Translations under genes and position numbers: made by a program
The notes under the pieces: model-generated
Seen by the model: the letters and a program-made list of their open reading frames with translations, nothing else
What the model was told of the DNA's origin: nothing
Database searches by the model: none
From: Oxytricha trifallax
Taxonomy: Eukaryota; Ciliophora; Spirotrichea; Sporadotrichida; Oxytrichidae
Direction of reading: 5' to 3'
DNA: 64,000 nt
NCBI GenBank assembly: GCA_000711775.1
Contig: ARYC01000092.1
Span: 124,001-188,000 of the forward strand
In this document: positions 22,932-33,583 of the stretch, piece after piece
Numbering within the stretch: the stretch's first letter is position 1
Layout: each line of letters starts with the position of its first letter

Positions 22932-25900
22932 TTCTCTAAGATGCAATATCTTAAGCGTCATAGTCAACGTAGGGCATCCTAAATAATTTCCTAATTGACG
23001 GTAGATATACCAACCAAAATCGCAGCTTTAATTCATGCTCAATTGATGGCAATAGTACATTCAATCATTAAACAGTTCTGCAACTCACTCTGTTTTTCTA
23101 ATTGATAGAACGATGTTATCAGAAATTGATGGAAATATAGATTAAGTAATTAACCACGTCATAATAATTGGCCATTATACCTAACTCTGCTCATTTATCA
23201 CTTTTAATTATAATTAAAGTAAATAAATATTACTCAAATTCCATCAAGCCAACAAATTCTAAGTGCAAATTAGGACACTTAAGATTCGCAAAGCAAGGAA
23301 CTTTTATCTTAAAATTAGAAAGAGATTAACAAAATAATGGCACTATACAATTACGAATTATTTAAGGTTTCTAGAGACTTATGCACTAATGATGTACATA
23401 AAAGTATGAATTATATTAATTAAGCAGTTGAGCTTGACTCTAGTGAATGGATATATCTTTTTGAGATGGCTCTTTTTATTAAGCAGGTAAGTAAATATTA
23501 ACCATTTTCACATTTGTAAAGTTCTATGAACTTATTTCTATGGTTATTCATTATATTTATAGTAACTCAAACTCAAGTAAGATTCGTCAGTAATCATGAA
23601 GAAGACCTTAGCTTTAAATCCCTCACATTCAAAAGTTTGGTTTGAGGCAGCATGTCTAGCTGAGGAGATGTTAGAATATGATCAGGCAAGAGATTACTTA
23701 AATATTGCCCTAAAATTAGATCCTACTAATGTTGAGATTCACAACAAAGTTATGAAATTATTATAATGTCATTTTTTTAAGTATCTCAAATCTAGTATTC
23801 GTTAAAGAGATATTAAGAAGCAATTCAAAGCTTAGAGTCGGCTATTTAGATCTATCACAATAGTGGGAATTAATGTCAGTCTTCCCTATCTGTACTTCTA
23901 GGAAATTTAGGAATGATATTTTCTCATATTAATGAGCACGAAAGAGCCTATGCATTGCTACAATAATCGATACAGTGCGATGAAAATAACTTACACAATT
24001 GGATTTAGTTAGCAACACTAGAAATGAAAATAGGAAAGTATGATAGTAGTATGCAAATCTGTGAAAGGATATTGATGTCAGATTGCACAAATGAAAAGGC
24101 TTTTGAGCTCAAAGGGGATCTTTTCAAATGTATTGGTTAATTCGATTAAGCTTTCTATTTTTATAGCAAAGCTATTGAAGTTAATCCTGAAAGCCATTCT
24201 GCTAACAGTTCTATTGCTGATCTCTATAGAAATTAAGGAAAACTAAGGGAGGCTATTGATCATTACAAGAAAGCTTTGTCTGTTAAGTTAGATCTAACAG
24301 CAACATTTGCTGCACTATGTAATGCAAAAATGTTCTGCTGTGATTGGGATTAAAATGACGACTGCTTCAATCATTTGTACAATTTAGTTTCAAAGCAAAT
24401 GGAATCTGGTGAGCTACCTTGTGTAGATCCTTTTTCGCTTTTCATGTATAGCTTCACTCCTGAGTAAAAGTTCTTAGTAACAAAAAGATATGCAGAGCAT
24501 ATTAAGACTAATACAATGAAGACTCTATAGGCATAAGGAGTTGAATTTAATGGGTTTACTCATTAAAAGTTAGATCCGCATAATAAGTTATTCAAAATAA
24601 GGCTAGGCTATGTGAGTTGGGATTTTGCAGACCACCCTTTAGCTTAACTCATGGCATCAATATTTGAAATGCATGACAGATCAAGATTCTAAGTTGTAGC
24701 TTTTAGTTTAAGAAAGAATGATGGCAGTGAATGGCGATAAAGAATTGAAAGAGGATGCGATGAATTTTATGAGATTCCTGATGGAATGGGCACAGTTGAG
24801 TTTTCTAATATGATTTATTAAAAGAACATTCACATCCTGTTTAATTTGAATGGGTGGACACAGGGTCATAGATCTGATGTATTTGTTCTAAGACCAGCGC
24901 CTATTTAAATTTCATATATGGGATTTTGTGGATCTATGGGAGCTGATTATATTGATTATCTAATTACTGATAAAATTGCTTCTCCTCCTGAGTATTTATC
25001 ACGATTTTACAGTGAAAAAGCTATATATATGCCTAATTCATACTTTGTGAATGACTACTATCAAAGTTCTTAATATGTTATTGCTCCAGATTTTAAGAGG
25101 TCTTGCCGAGAGTAATACGGGCTACCTAATGATAAATTTATCTTTGCAAACTTTAACCAACTATACAAACTTGATCCTAACACATTTACTGTGTGGATGA
25201 AAATATTAGGAAGAGTGCCAAATTCTATATTATGGATAGTTGAATATCCAGCAGAGGCAAAGGAAAATTTATTGAAAGAAGCTGTTGCAAGAGGGATTGA
25301 CCCTTCTCGAATTATAATGACAACCAAGGCTCCTAAGCATGAACATATTGAGAGATGCCATTTAGCTGATTTATCTTTAGATAACCCAATAACAAATGGC
25401 CATACAACAACTTGTGATTTATTATGGAGTGGACTTCCCATTATAACTTATCCATTCTCAGAAAATATGCCTAGCAGAGTTGCTGCCTCAATTTGCCAAG
25501 CTCTTGAATGCCCTGAGATGATTGTGACATCCTACTAAGACTACGAAGAGTATGCAGTTAAGCTAGCTACTCCAACTGACCTTAATAATCTGACGCCAGA
25601 GTAAAAATATTTGCTAGCTGATATCCCACCTCAAATATTATAGAGACCTCATGGATCTCTAGAATTAAAACATCTCAGAGCAAAGGTAGAACATAAGCGA
25701 GTGCGAGCTCCCCTTTTTAATACCTAGCTTTGGGTCTAGCATATGGAAGTAGGATTAGTCAGAGCCTGGGAAATGTATAATAATGAAGGAAAGAAAGTGG
25801 ACAATATCAAAGTAGCAGACCTACTCAAGAATAATTTGTATTCCTCACACTAGTAGGAATCTCCACTAAAGCTTTAAACACCCTAGAAACCTTAATTTCA

Positions 25901-25994
25901 ACAGCAATAAGGACTATTAACAGAGAGTTTAAGTACTCAATAAAATACCCTTGCAAAAGTTTATTAAATAAATTAAAATGTAGCTTCATCTTGA
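22932..25994 (+). CDS. O-linked N-acetylglucosamine transferase (TPR + GT41)
   Basis: Transfers GlcNAc from UDP-GlcNAc to Ser/Thr of nuclear and cytosolic proteins. A Gln/Ser-rich N-terminus (start not fixed) is followed from about 23.34 kb by TPR repeats (e.g. SKAIEVNPESHSANSSIADL) and then the GT41 domain. Its motifs are IRLGYVSWDFADHP, NLNGWTQGHRSDVF, LRPAPIQISYMGF, ANFNQLYKLDP, APKHEH (UDP-binding Lys) and TNGHTTTCDLLWSG. The long insert found between the catalytic lobes in animal OGT is absent, as in plant and bacterial forms. The tail after PLFNT is Gln-rich; TGA at 25992. An intron lies near 23490-23562 (GTAAGT...TTATAG) and IESs at 23047-about 23130 and 23767-23816. It is convergent with RPB2. 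Confidence 0.88.
23047..23130 (+). other. Probable IES in the OGT 5' region, pointer AATTGATGG
   Basis: The 9-bp repeat AATTGATGG occurs at about 23038-23046 and 23121-23130. Joining them keeps a Ser/Asn-rich reading frame open (NSCSIDGNIDQ). The coding frame of this low-complexity region is less certain than in the conserved domains. Confidence 0.5.
23767..23816 (+). other. IES in OGT TPR region, pointer TAA
   Basis: TAA at 23764-23766 and 23814-23816. Removal joins HNKVMKLLQ to EAIQSLESAIQIYHN, restoring a TPR helix in frame. Confidence 0.65.
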
Positions 25995-26969
25995 ACATCA
26001 GTCTAAAATGATTGAATAAAGAGATTTAGTTTATTGAGTGAATGCTCATTAAATGTACAAATAATAACTATTAAAATTTGAAAGAGATTGACAATTCGGA
26101 TATGATCTCAATCTAAAGTTGGAGACTAATGGATATGCTTTGAAATCATTAAAAATTGTTGTCAATTATATTTCATAAATTAACCTTGATTTATTAATTC
26201 AAACGAAGTATTAATGTATGTATTTTAATTAATAAAAACATTCATTACTTTATTTTGATTAAAGCTCTTATGTAATTATTATTCAAGAAAATAAAAATAA
26301 TAATAACAATAAGACAAAAATGTGAGATGTTAAGAAATTATTAAAACATCAAGTATTTAAGAAATCCAAATTAATTAATAGATCTATTCTCAATCAAATT
26401 CAAAGCAAATTTAATAAATTATATTTTCTGTTAAGGCTTCATTATCAATCATAATAATATAAATATTTATTGTTAATATTTTTTAAAAAATTTCATTTAA
26501 GTCATCATAACTTTATTTTAAAATTACTAAAGAATTATCGATCTAATCTCTTAATATATACAACTCTATAATAAATGTAACTATAATTAAAAATCCATAT
26601 TACTCAACATAATCATATAAGAGAAATACTTAAACACATAAGAACAAAATCTAAAGCCAAATTTCCTTTTATTAAATGAAAAAAAATAATTAAATCTCTA
26701 GAAATTTGAATGTCAAATTTTTAATTTATTAAAAATTGATCAACTGAAAAAAATGTTTAAGTTATTTTTTTTTATTTCTATTAACTACAAAAGGCAATAA
26801 TAAACAATTAATTTTTTTGGGCAGAAAATGTATCATAATTAATTAATTTTTGTTGAATATTTCTAAAGGAATCAATAATCACAAAGCTTATTACATAATT
26901 CAATTTATACTTTGATATTCTTTCAGAATATAATAAATAGAGACATTTATATAAATTTGATTGAGTAAT
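25995..26969. other. AT-rich convergent intergenic region OGT/RPB2
   Basis: Lies between the stop codons of two convergent genes. Only AT-rich, stop-laden sequence was seen; no hairpin or RNA gene was recognised. Confidence 0.45.
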
Positions 26970-29900
26970 TCACTTGAATTCATGTACTTTGAGTCTCGGA
27001 GCAATTTGCATGGCCATGAGTTCTTGCATGAGTAGTTTGCAGGCGTAAGGGATGTTCACTTGACAGATCTTAGAAGTGTTCTAGCAGTTGTAGCATTCAA
27101 AGCGCTGTTCAGAGAGGTTACCAACACAAATCAGCCCACATACTTCACACATAATTTATTTTCATTTAAACTAATTATGAATAATTTGTATGCAAAGAAT
27201 TAAAAAATCCTCTTTTTTATTTTCATCCATTATATTTTAATTTCCATGAAATAAGCATTGTAAATATTTTCAATAATTATAAAACATATGAATTCTATAG
27301 AAATCAGAGACATCAAATAATCTTTCCTTCAAGAACCTAGCAGCTCCATGTGAAATCATGCAGTCACGTTCCATCTCTCCAAAACGGAGTCCTCCATCTC
27401 TTGAACGACCTTCAGTTGGCTGTCTAGTCAAGATTTGAGTTGGCCCTCTGCCTCTTGAATGAATCTTGTCTGCCACCATATCTTTAAATGTATAAAAATG
27501 ACTATTGTTTGGTGAAATTAAGGTTTCATGTGATATGTTAAACCCATTTTATGAGACCATATGCTTAAGTCTTTAATAATAAGTTGGTCCAAGGAAAATC
27601 ATGACCTCCATTTTCTTGCCATTGAAGCCGTTGTACATCACTTCATTGCCTCTTAATTGATACCCACATTCATGAAGGCGCTTTGAGATTTGCTCCACTG
27701 TGTCCTTTACTCCTACTTTCTTGAATAATATGTCAAGAATTTATAATACTACATCTTTATGGCATTAATGTAATTGCATTCTAGAAGGGTGTGGCGTCAC
27801 CCTCAGTACCAGTTAATGAAGCTACTTTACTGCCGAGACATTCAATCAAGTGACCAATTGTCATTCTACTGGGTATAGCGTGAGGATTGATGATTAAGTC
27901 AGGCACTATCCCTTCTCTTGTGAATGGCATTAAATTAATGTACTAAATATATCTCAGGATTATTTCCCTGTCATTATAGACATGTACAAATAGATATTTT
28001 AATGGCATGTCCTCTTGTCTGTAGGTCATGCCTACTGTTCCCTTCTGACCATGTCTAGAAGCAAATTTATCTCCAATCTATGGAATACGTTCACTCCTCA
28101 TCTTTATTTTCACAAATCTTTCTCCTTGCTCGTTGGAAAAGTATTTAAACTTAAAAATCATTTTCAATGAATATTGAAAGACTTCTATTAATAATTTTTG
28201 ATATAGCAGTAAATTAAATTCTATATATCGTTGACAGTCAGGACTACTTGATCAATTTTCCCAGTTTCTGAGTGTTTGAGGCAGGTTGATACATCTCTTC
28301 TAGATTTCACAAAGAACATGGGATCTGCACCTTGAGATGAATTAGCATTTCCATTCATGTTCTCATTCATTTTTATTTTCTCATCATTACTTATTCATTA
28401 GTCAAAGATTAATAGAGTATAAATCTTTAATTTTGATAGCAGTGGTCTTGCCAATAATGACATCATCCCCACTGACTTGATTGCCTGGATTAATGAGTCC
28501 ATCGATGTCAAGTTTATCGTAGGTGCCATGCTTGCGACCAGAGCACTTCTTGAAGTCAGGAATCTCAAATCTCTCATCTTTCTCCTGTGTCTCACTGTAC
28601 GTTCTGAAGAAAGCGCTTCTGAAGATGCCTCTGTCTATGCTTGACTGGTTGAATATGATCGAATCTTCTTGGTTGTAGCCAGTGTAGCAAGCGATTGCCA
28701 CTATTGCATTGGAACCTGCAGGCAGTTCTTTAAAGTGCAAGAAGTCCATTGACTTTGATAAAAGATCTTATTCAATAATATCTGAATATACACCTGAAGT
28801 TTAAACCATATTGTATACAAAATTATTAGATTCATGCGAAATGTCTTCTAAAATTTATAAACTTTGTGCAAACCAATGGTTTTTAAGGATAATAGAGAAC
28901 ATGAGCAAGTGTATCCATTCTTATGCTGTGATTTGATGTGTAAATTCCCATAGCCTATTTCCCCATAGCACTTTGATAAGTATTTCTTGGTGACTACATC
29001 ATAAATTAATAAATATCATAATGAGAGTGATACAAATAAAATGGTAAAGATGTTACTTACTTAATTGTGATCAGGGAAGGGAATGATTGAAGCACATACG
29101 CCTAAAATCATGGAGGGGTGAATTTCACAATGAGTGTAAGTTGTCACTCTATTTTCTTTCTTGCTCTTCAAATCTTAAAAACAAAAATGATAAAGATTTT
29201 TATGAGTTAATGCGATGTATATTTACTAATAAAATAATTAATAATCTTGTAGATGCATTGCAATCATGGCAGTTTCTTCCTCTTCAACATCTAAAAACTC
29301 AACAAGCCCCTCTTTAATTGTATCATCAAAGTTATATTCATTTTTCTCTAACAAAGAAATGTGCTTCTTCTTAATATTATTATAGTTCTTATAATGATTG
29401 AAAATGAACTACCAATTTAAGTTCAAGAAAACAACAGTTTAAAAATTACATTTTCTTCTTTAGTTTGATATTGTTGTTTTAAACAATAAACAGAGGTCTC
29501 TGGACTCTGCCTGAATCAGTGTAAAATCTGATTTCTTTGTTCTGTAAATCTCTAACTATAGCAATTTCTTTTGGTATCTAGTGTGTTCTTCTAAATATTA
29601 ATAATAACTTACCTAAAATTTAGGTTTTATATTTTGCCCTATTCTATGGGTATCCCTTTTCTAATTTTATTGAAAATACTATACAATAGATCTTCTAAGC
29701 TTGAGCATAGATTTAATGAGATCATCGGGGTTTGCATGTGTGCCGAACCAGTTACCATTTACAAAGATTCTTACTTAGCGTCCACTTCCAACTTAATTCA
29801 TGTCATCAAGTCTATCCACTCCGAGATCCTCAAGAATTGAAATTAGATAAGAAGGTTAAGAACCAACTGATAATATTAAAAGCAACTAGAAAAACATGAT

Positions 29901-32714
29901 TTAATAATAGGAGAGATATTGATTTATATTATAAAATTTGATACAAAAGTCATTAGGGCTAAGTTCTTCACAAGTCCACAGGCCGCACCTTCGGGTGTTT
30001 CAGCTGGACAGATCATTCCCCAATGAATATGCCAAATAATATAAGTGTATTTTTAATAAAAGAAAATATATTGATCATATATTTTCTTGTGGTATTTAAA
30101 TTGTTTTAACTCTAATGAGTATTGTGTAATTGACGAGGCTTAGCAAGCTTACCTAATAAAATAATTTTATCAAATTCAATTTAAAATTATATTTAATTTT
30201 TTTAAGAACCCTGTCTTAGCTATAGGTGTGTTCAGTCTTCTCAAATGACTTAGCGAAGATGCAAAAGTTAATCTATTGAGCACCTATGCCACTCCAGTCT
30301 TTTGCACATCTCCATTCTTGTCTCTACCCCAATTACCGGTTGCAAGTGCAGTTCTAAGCCCTCTCGTGATGATATCTTGCTTAATGGAGTTCTACAGCAC
30401 AATTTGTTCTTTGCCAGAGTCAATCTCATGCTTTAAGATTCTTCTCATGGTGTCTGTGAAGTTTCTGAAAAGTTATCTGAAATTTGTAGCTAGTAAACTT
30501 CCAGCCATATCTAGTCTTTTCTTTCCATAGTAGTCGCGATCGTCTTCATCAATGCGGCCGAGAAAAGCTTTCAAGAGTTTGTTAACCATATATCCGAGGA
30601 AGAAGGACTTCTTTGGCATATCTTAAGGAAGTGTAGAAATATGTGGCAAGAACTCACTTTCAAGCATAAGCTTTGTGTAAGTCAGACGATTCTCTCGAAT
30701 GTAAGGTTGAGCTGAACCACGCTTAGCTATATAATCCATTGCATCTTCTTGAGTGTCGACAATCTTAGATTCTTCTAAACTTGCACGAAGAGCTTCACCC
30801 ATTTCAGGATCATCAGGGCAATCAAAGCAAACTCTGCTCAAAATCTATCTATCTGATATAGTACCAAGAGCTCTAAAGAGAATAACTAATGGAATCTGTT
30901 CTTTTATCATGGGTAAACTCACATAAATACTCTGTCCAAACTTGCTAGTACTATGATTGGCTTAACCGAATCCTGGTCCTGAACTTTTATATCTACTCTT
31001 CAAGAAAAGTAAGAGTTGTTGTGGAGGTTTGTTTGAGTTTTCAGCTTGAGATCTAATCTCAGCTACCCATGAGTACTTCGAGGGAGGTTTCTTGTGAAAA
31101 ACGTTTACTTAGTTGTTCGCCATACGTTCTTGGGCAACAATAACTTTTTCACTGCCATTTATGATGAAGTAACCTCCTTAGTCATACTGACAATCCTTGC
31201 CTTCTTTCATGCGCTGCATCTAATTTAAGCTGTGCAATTAGCAGAACTTTGATCTCAACATCACGGGGATTTTTCCAATTGTGACTCTAGATTATTTTAA
31301 TTTTATTCTATATTATGGTACAATACGAAGATAATTGTGACTTATATATAAAAATATTTTAGCTTCATCATACTCTTGCATTACTTGCTTTACTTTCTGG
31401 TGTCTTTGTCCAGTTTTAGGATCAATTATCATTTCTTTGTCAAGTTCCTTCTTGCTAAGTGTTATATCAACAAATACCTCTGTAGCATTAAATTTCTAAA
31501 TTGATTAAATAAATTTTATTTGAAATTTATAATTATTGAATTATTGCATTTAAAAATTTTAAATTACTATTCATAAATTTACTTCAATTTATTGATAATT
31601 ATACTTTATTTATAAATACCTCTTTTCATTAATAAATTTAAAATAGTATTATTTAACAATATAAGTTATTTTTTATCATTAAATAATTTCATTCAATTTT
31701 TATTTTTCTTTAGAAACCGTCTAATTATAGTGTAATTCTTGATTTATTTAAAAGACCATGTGATTAATTTTGATTATTTTGTAATGGTCTAATTAATATT
31801 TTTCAATATGAGTATGATTTCTGATTAATTTATAACACAAAAAATTAATTTGTTAGCATAAGTGAGGTTTCTCATCCTGGCTTCATGCGGGAATATAGGT
31901 GAGTAAGTATCATCTTCCTCTTACAAGCGGGGGTATGAATTCACACTTGCTTGTTTGAATTGCACCTCGTATACTATGTCCTTGTCAGTCTCATGCTGTT
32001 GCTTATCTAGTATTAATGTCAATTTAATATATTTGAATCAAAATTAGTCTGAGAGTTATTCTCAAATGAGATAACCTCAATGCAATCTCAGTGAAATTTC
32101 ATATGAGTTTGATGATAAATTCAAACATCTTGTGAATTATAACTTATTAGATGAGTTTAGAAGACTTACTTAGTTGATATTGAGGGGTGTATGGAATTTG
32201 AAGCTATCCGTTTTCTGAAATAATTTCTTGCAAGCTGAAGTTGACGAATCTATCGAATGATGATATCTGCTGTGAATTTTACCTTAAAATCAAATACAAA
32301 ACACATATTAGCCCATATAATAATTGATATGACTGTGAGACTAGACCATGTTGCTTGAAATAGGATCTTATGACAGTCCAGGCGTCATCCTAGTTGATTT
32401 CATTTTAATCCTACAGCTATTGAACTATTGGATTGTTTAAAGGTGGGGGACCACCACCACCATTGACCCTCATTGGCTGCTGCTAAAACATATCTATATT
32501 CACAATTATGATGAAAATTCCACAATTTAAGATTTGAAAATTTTATGAGAGTTTATTAATACAAGTATTAAGAACTCCTTAACTTGACTCAATATAGAGT
32601 TAGAATAATGAATATCCATCAAAGTTAATTAGAGAGGTACTTACTTTAATGATTAGGTGGGATACTAGATCCTGGTGCGAACATATTCTGGGTTTGTTAG
32701 TTGTTCAAATGCAT
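26970..32714 (-). CDS. RPB2: RNA polymerase II second-largest subunit RPB2
   Basis: Forms half of the polymerase active centre. Pieces follow RPB2 order from the N-terminus at 32714 ([15 protein letters not shown]..., then [20 protein letters not shown] and [16 protein letters not shown]). Later come [87 protein letters not shown] and [14 protein letters not shown]. The C-terminal zinc ribbon reads CEVCG...CYNC and is followed by [14 protein letters not shown]...APRL; TGA at 26970-26972. The gene contains at least nine non-GT-AG insertions with pointers and at least one true intron (28994-29060). Several more joins between 29.3 and 32.3 kb were not resolved. The order is linear, not scrambled. 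Confidence 0.93.
27154..27288 (-). other. IES in RPB2, pointer TATG
   Basis: The plus-strand repeat CATA occurs at 27150-27153 and 27285-27288. Removal joins SDFYRIHM to [10 protein letters not shown] across the zinc ribbon start, in frame. Confidence 0.85.
27482..27562 (-). other. IES in RPB2, pointer ATATGGT
   Basis: Plus-strand ACCATAT at 27475-27481 and 27556-27562. Removal joins YYQRLKHMV to [11 protein letters not shown]. Confidence 0.88.
27743..27775 (-). other. Short IES in RPB2 (33 bp), pointer AATT
   Basis: AATT at 27739-27742 and 27772-27775. Removal joins ATPFQNAI to [12 protein letters not shown] in frame. Confidence 0.78.
27931..28008 (-). other. IES in RPB2, pointer ATGCCATT
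   Basis: Plus-strand AATGGCAT at 27923-27930 and 28001-28008. Removal joins MTYRQEDMP to [15 protein letters not shown], restoring a highly conserved RPB2 segment. Confidence 0.9.
28150..28224 (-). other. IES in RPB2, ends approximate, pointer AT
   Basis: Coding stops after VVLTVND and resumes at [18 protein letters not shown]. Only AT is shared at joins that keep the frame, so the exact ends are uncertain by a few bases. Confidence 0.55.
28380..28434 (-). other. IES in RPB2, pointer AAAAT
   Basis: Plus-strand ATTTT at 28375-28379 and 28430-28434. Removal joins GKTTAIKI to [21 protein letters not shown] in frame. Confidence 0.7.
28758..28866 (-). other. IES in RPB2, pointer CAAAGT
   Basis: Plus-strand ACTTTG at 28752-28757 and 28861-28866. 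Removal joins YYPQKPLVCTK to [13 protein letters not shown]. Confidence 0.9.
28994..29060 (-). other. Spliceosomal intron in RPB2
   Basis: On the minus strand it starts GTAAGT and ends GATGTAG. Splicing joins PFPDHNQ to [13 protein letters not shown], matching RPB2. It shows that introns and IESs coexist in the gene and differ at their ends. Confidence 0.85.
29177..29248 (-). other. IES in RPB2, pointer AAGAT
   Basis: Plus-strand ATCTT at 29172-29176 and 29244-29248. Removal joins AMIAMHLQD to [19 protein letters not shown]. Confidence 0.85.
31489..31859 (-). other. Long IES in RPB2 (371 bp), pointer TAGCAT
   Basis: TAGCAT at 31483-31488 and 31854-31859. Removal joins [11 protein letters not shown] to [14 protein letters not shown] in frame. 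The segment is strongly AT-rich with no coding potential. Confidence 0.88.
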
Positions 32715-33125
32715 TTTTTCAATTCAAAAGTTATTTTGGTTCAAGTGAGTTTAGATACTTAAAACAATTAAATATATTAATAATTATAAATTAATGATCT
32801 TGCTAAGATTTTATAAAGATTATTACCTATAGCAATCGATATTCATCTCATTTATTAGAAGTAATTAAAGAAAATTATAGGAGGGAGACATAGTAGTAAT
32901 ATAATTAAAATTCATAAAAGATTAATAGTTAAATTTATAAACAGTTTAATCTTAATAATTGAATATATTATAGAATTTCGCAGGATAAATTAATTATATT
33001 TTCGTTAAGTATATAGTAATAAAAAATTTTCTATCCTATTAAATAATTTTATTGTAGATAATTAATTTGAAAATTTGCTAATTATTTATATTGAAACGGT
33101 AATTTAATATTCTTTTTTTACAGTA
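32715..33125. other. AT-rich region upstream of RPB2
   Basis: No gene seen. It should contain the RPB2 promoter; no sharp motif was identifiable in the AT-rich background. Confidence 0.4.
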
Positions 33126-33540
33126 TTGTAGAAATACATTTGAATTTGGAAAATTAAATATAATTAAATTAATTATAAATCAAAATCGTGGCAGTTAAAG
33201 TTGGCCAATTTGAACGATCTAGGGCTCATTCGATAGGGAATTCAAAATTAGCTGGACTTTACTATTGGCGGTACTATTTTATCGCATCCCCAGAGCGAGA
33301 TAACTTCACTTTAATGTGAGGGTATAATTTAATGAATTTAGATAAGTTTAATTAAAGTAAAGTTATCTCGCTCTGGGTATGCGATAAAATAGTACCGCCA
33401 ATAGTAAAGTCCAGCTAATTTTGAATTCTCTATCGAATGAGCCCTAGATCGTTCAAATTGGCCAACTTTAACTGCCACGATTTTGATTTATAATTAATTT
33501 AATTATATTTAATTTTCCAAATTCAAATGTATTTCTACAA
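33126..33540. mobile_element. 415-bp TA-flanked foldback element, copy A
   Basis: Nearly the whole element is an inverted repeat. It begins TTGTAGAAATACATTTGAAT and ends with the complement, both arms containing CGTGGCAGTTAAAG/CTTTAACTGCCACG. The centre is a short loop around 33300-33360. It is flanked by TA (33124-33125 and 33541-33542), the Tc1/mariner target duplication. No ORF. A second copy of exactly the same length lies at 51775-52189. It sits between the 5' end of RPB2 and the 3' end of the next minus-strand gene. Confidence 0.85.
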
Positions 33541-33583
33541 TAATGAGACATACTCAGATCATATTTATATGCAGATTTAAACC

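Noticed and set aside
25070-25441. 123-codon minus-strand ORF
   Set aside because: It is antisense to the strongly conserved OGT catalytic domain; a shadow frame.
28398-28595. 65-codon minus-strand ORF
   Set aside because: Shadow of the RPB2 exon, which is read in another minus-strand frame with clear homology.
31489-31859. Treating the 371-bp gap in RPB2 as an intron
   Set aside because: It lacks GT-AG ends, while a TAGCAT repeat at both borders gives a perfect join.
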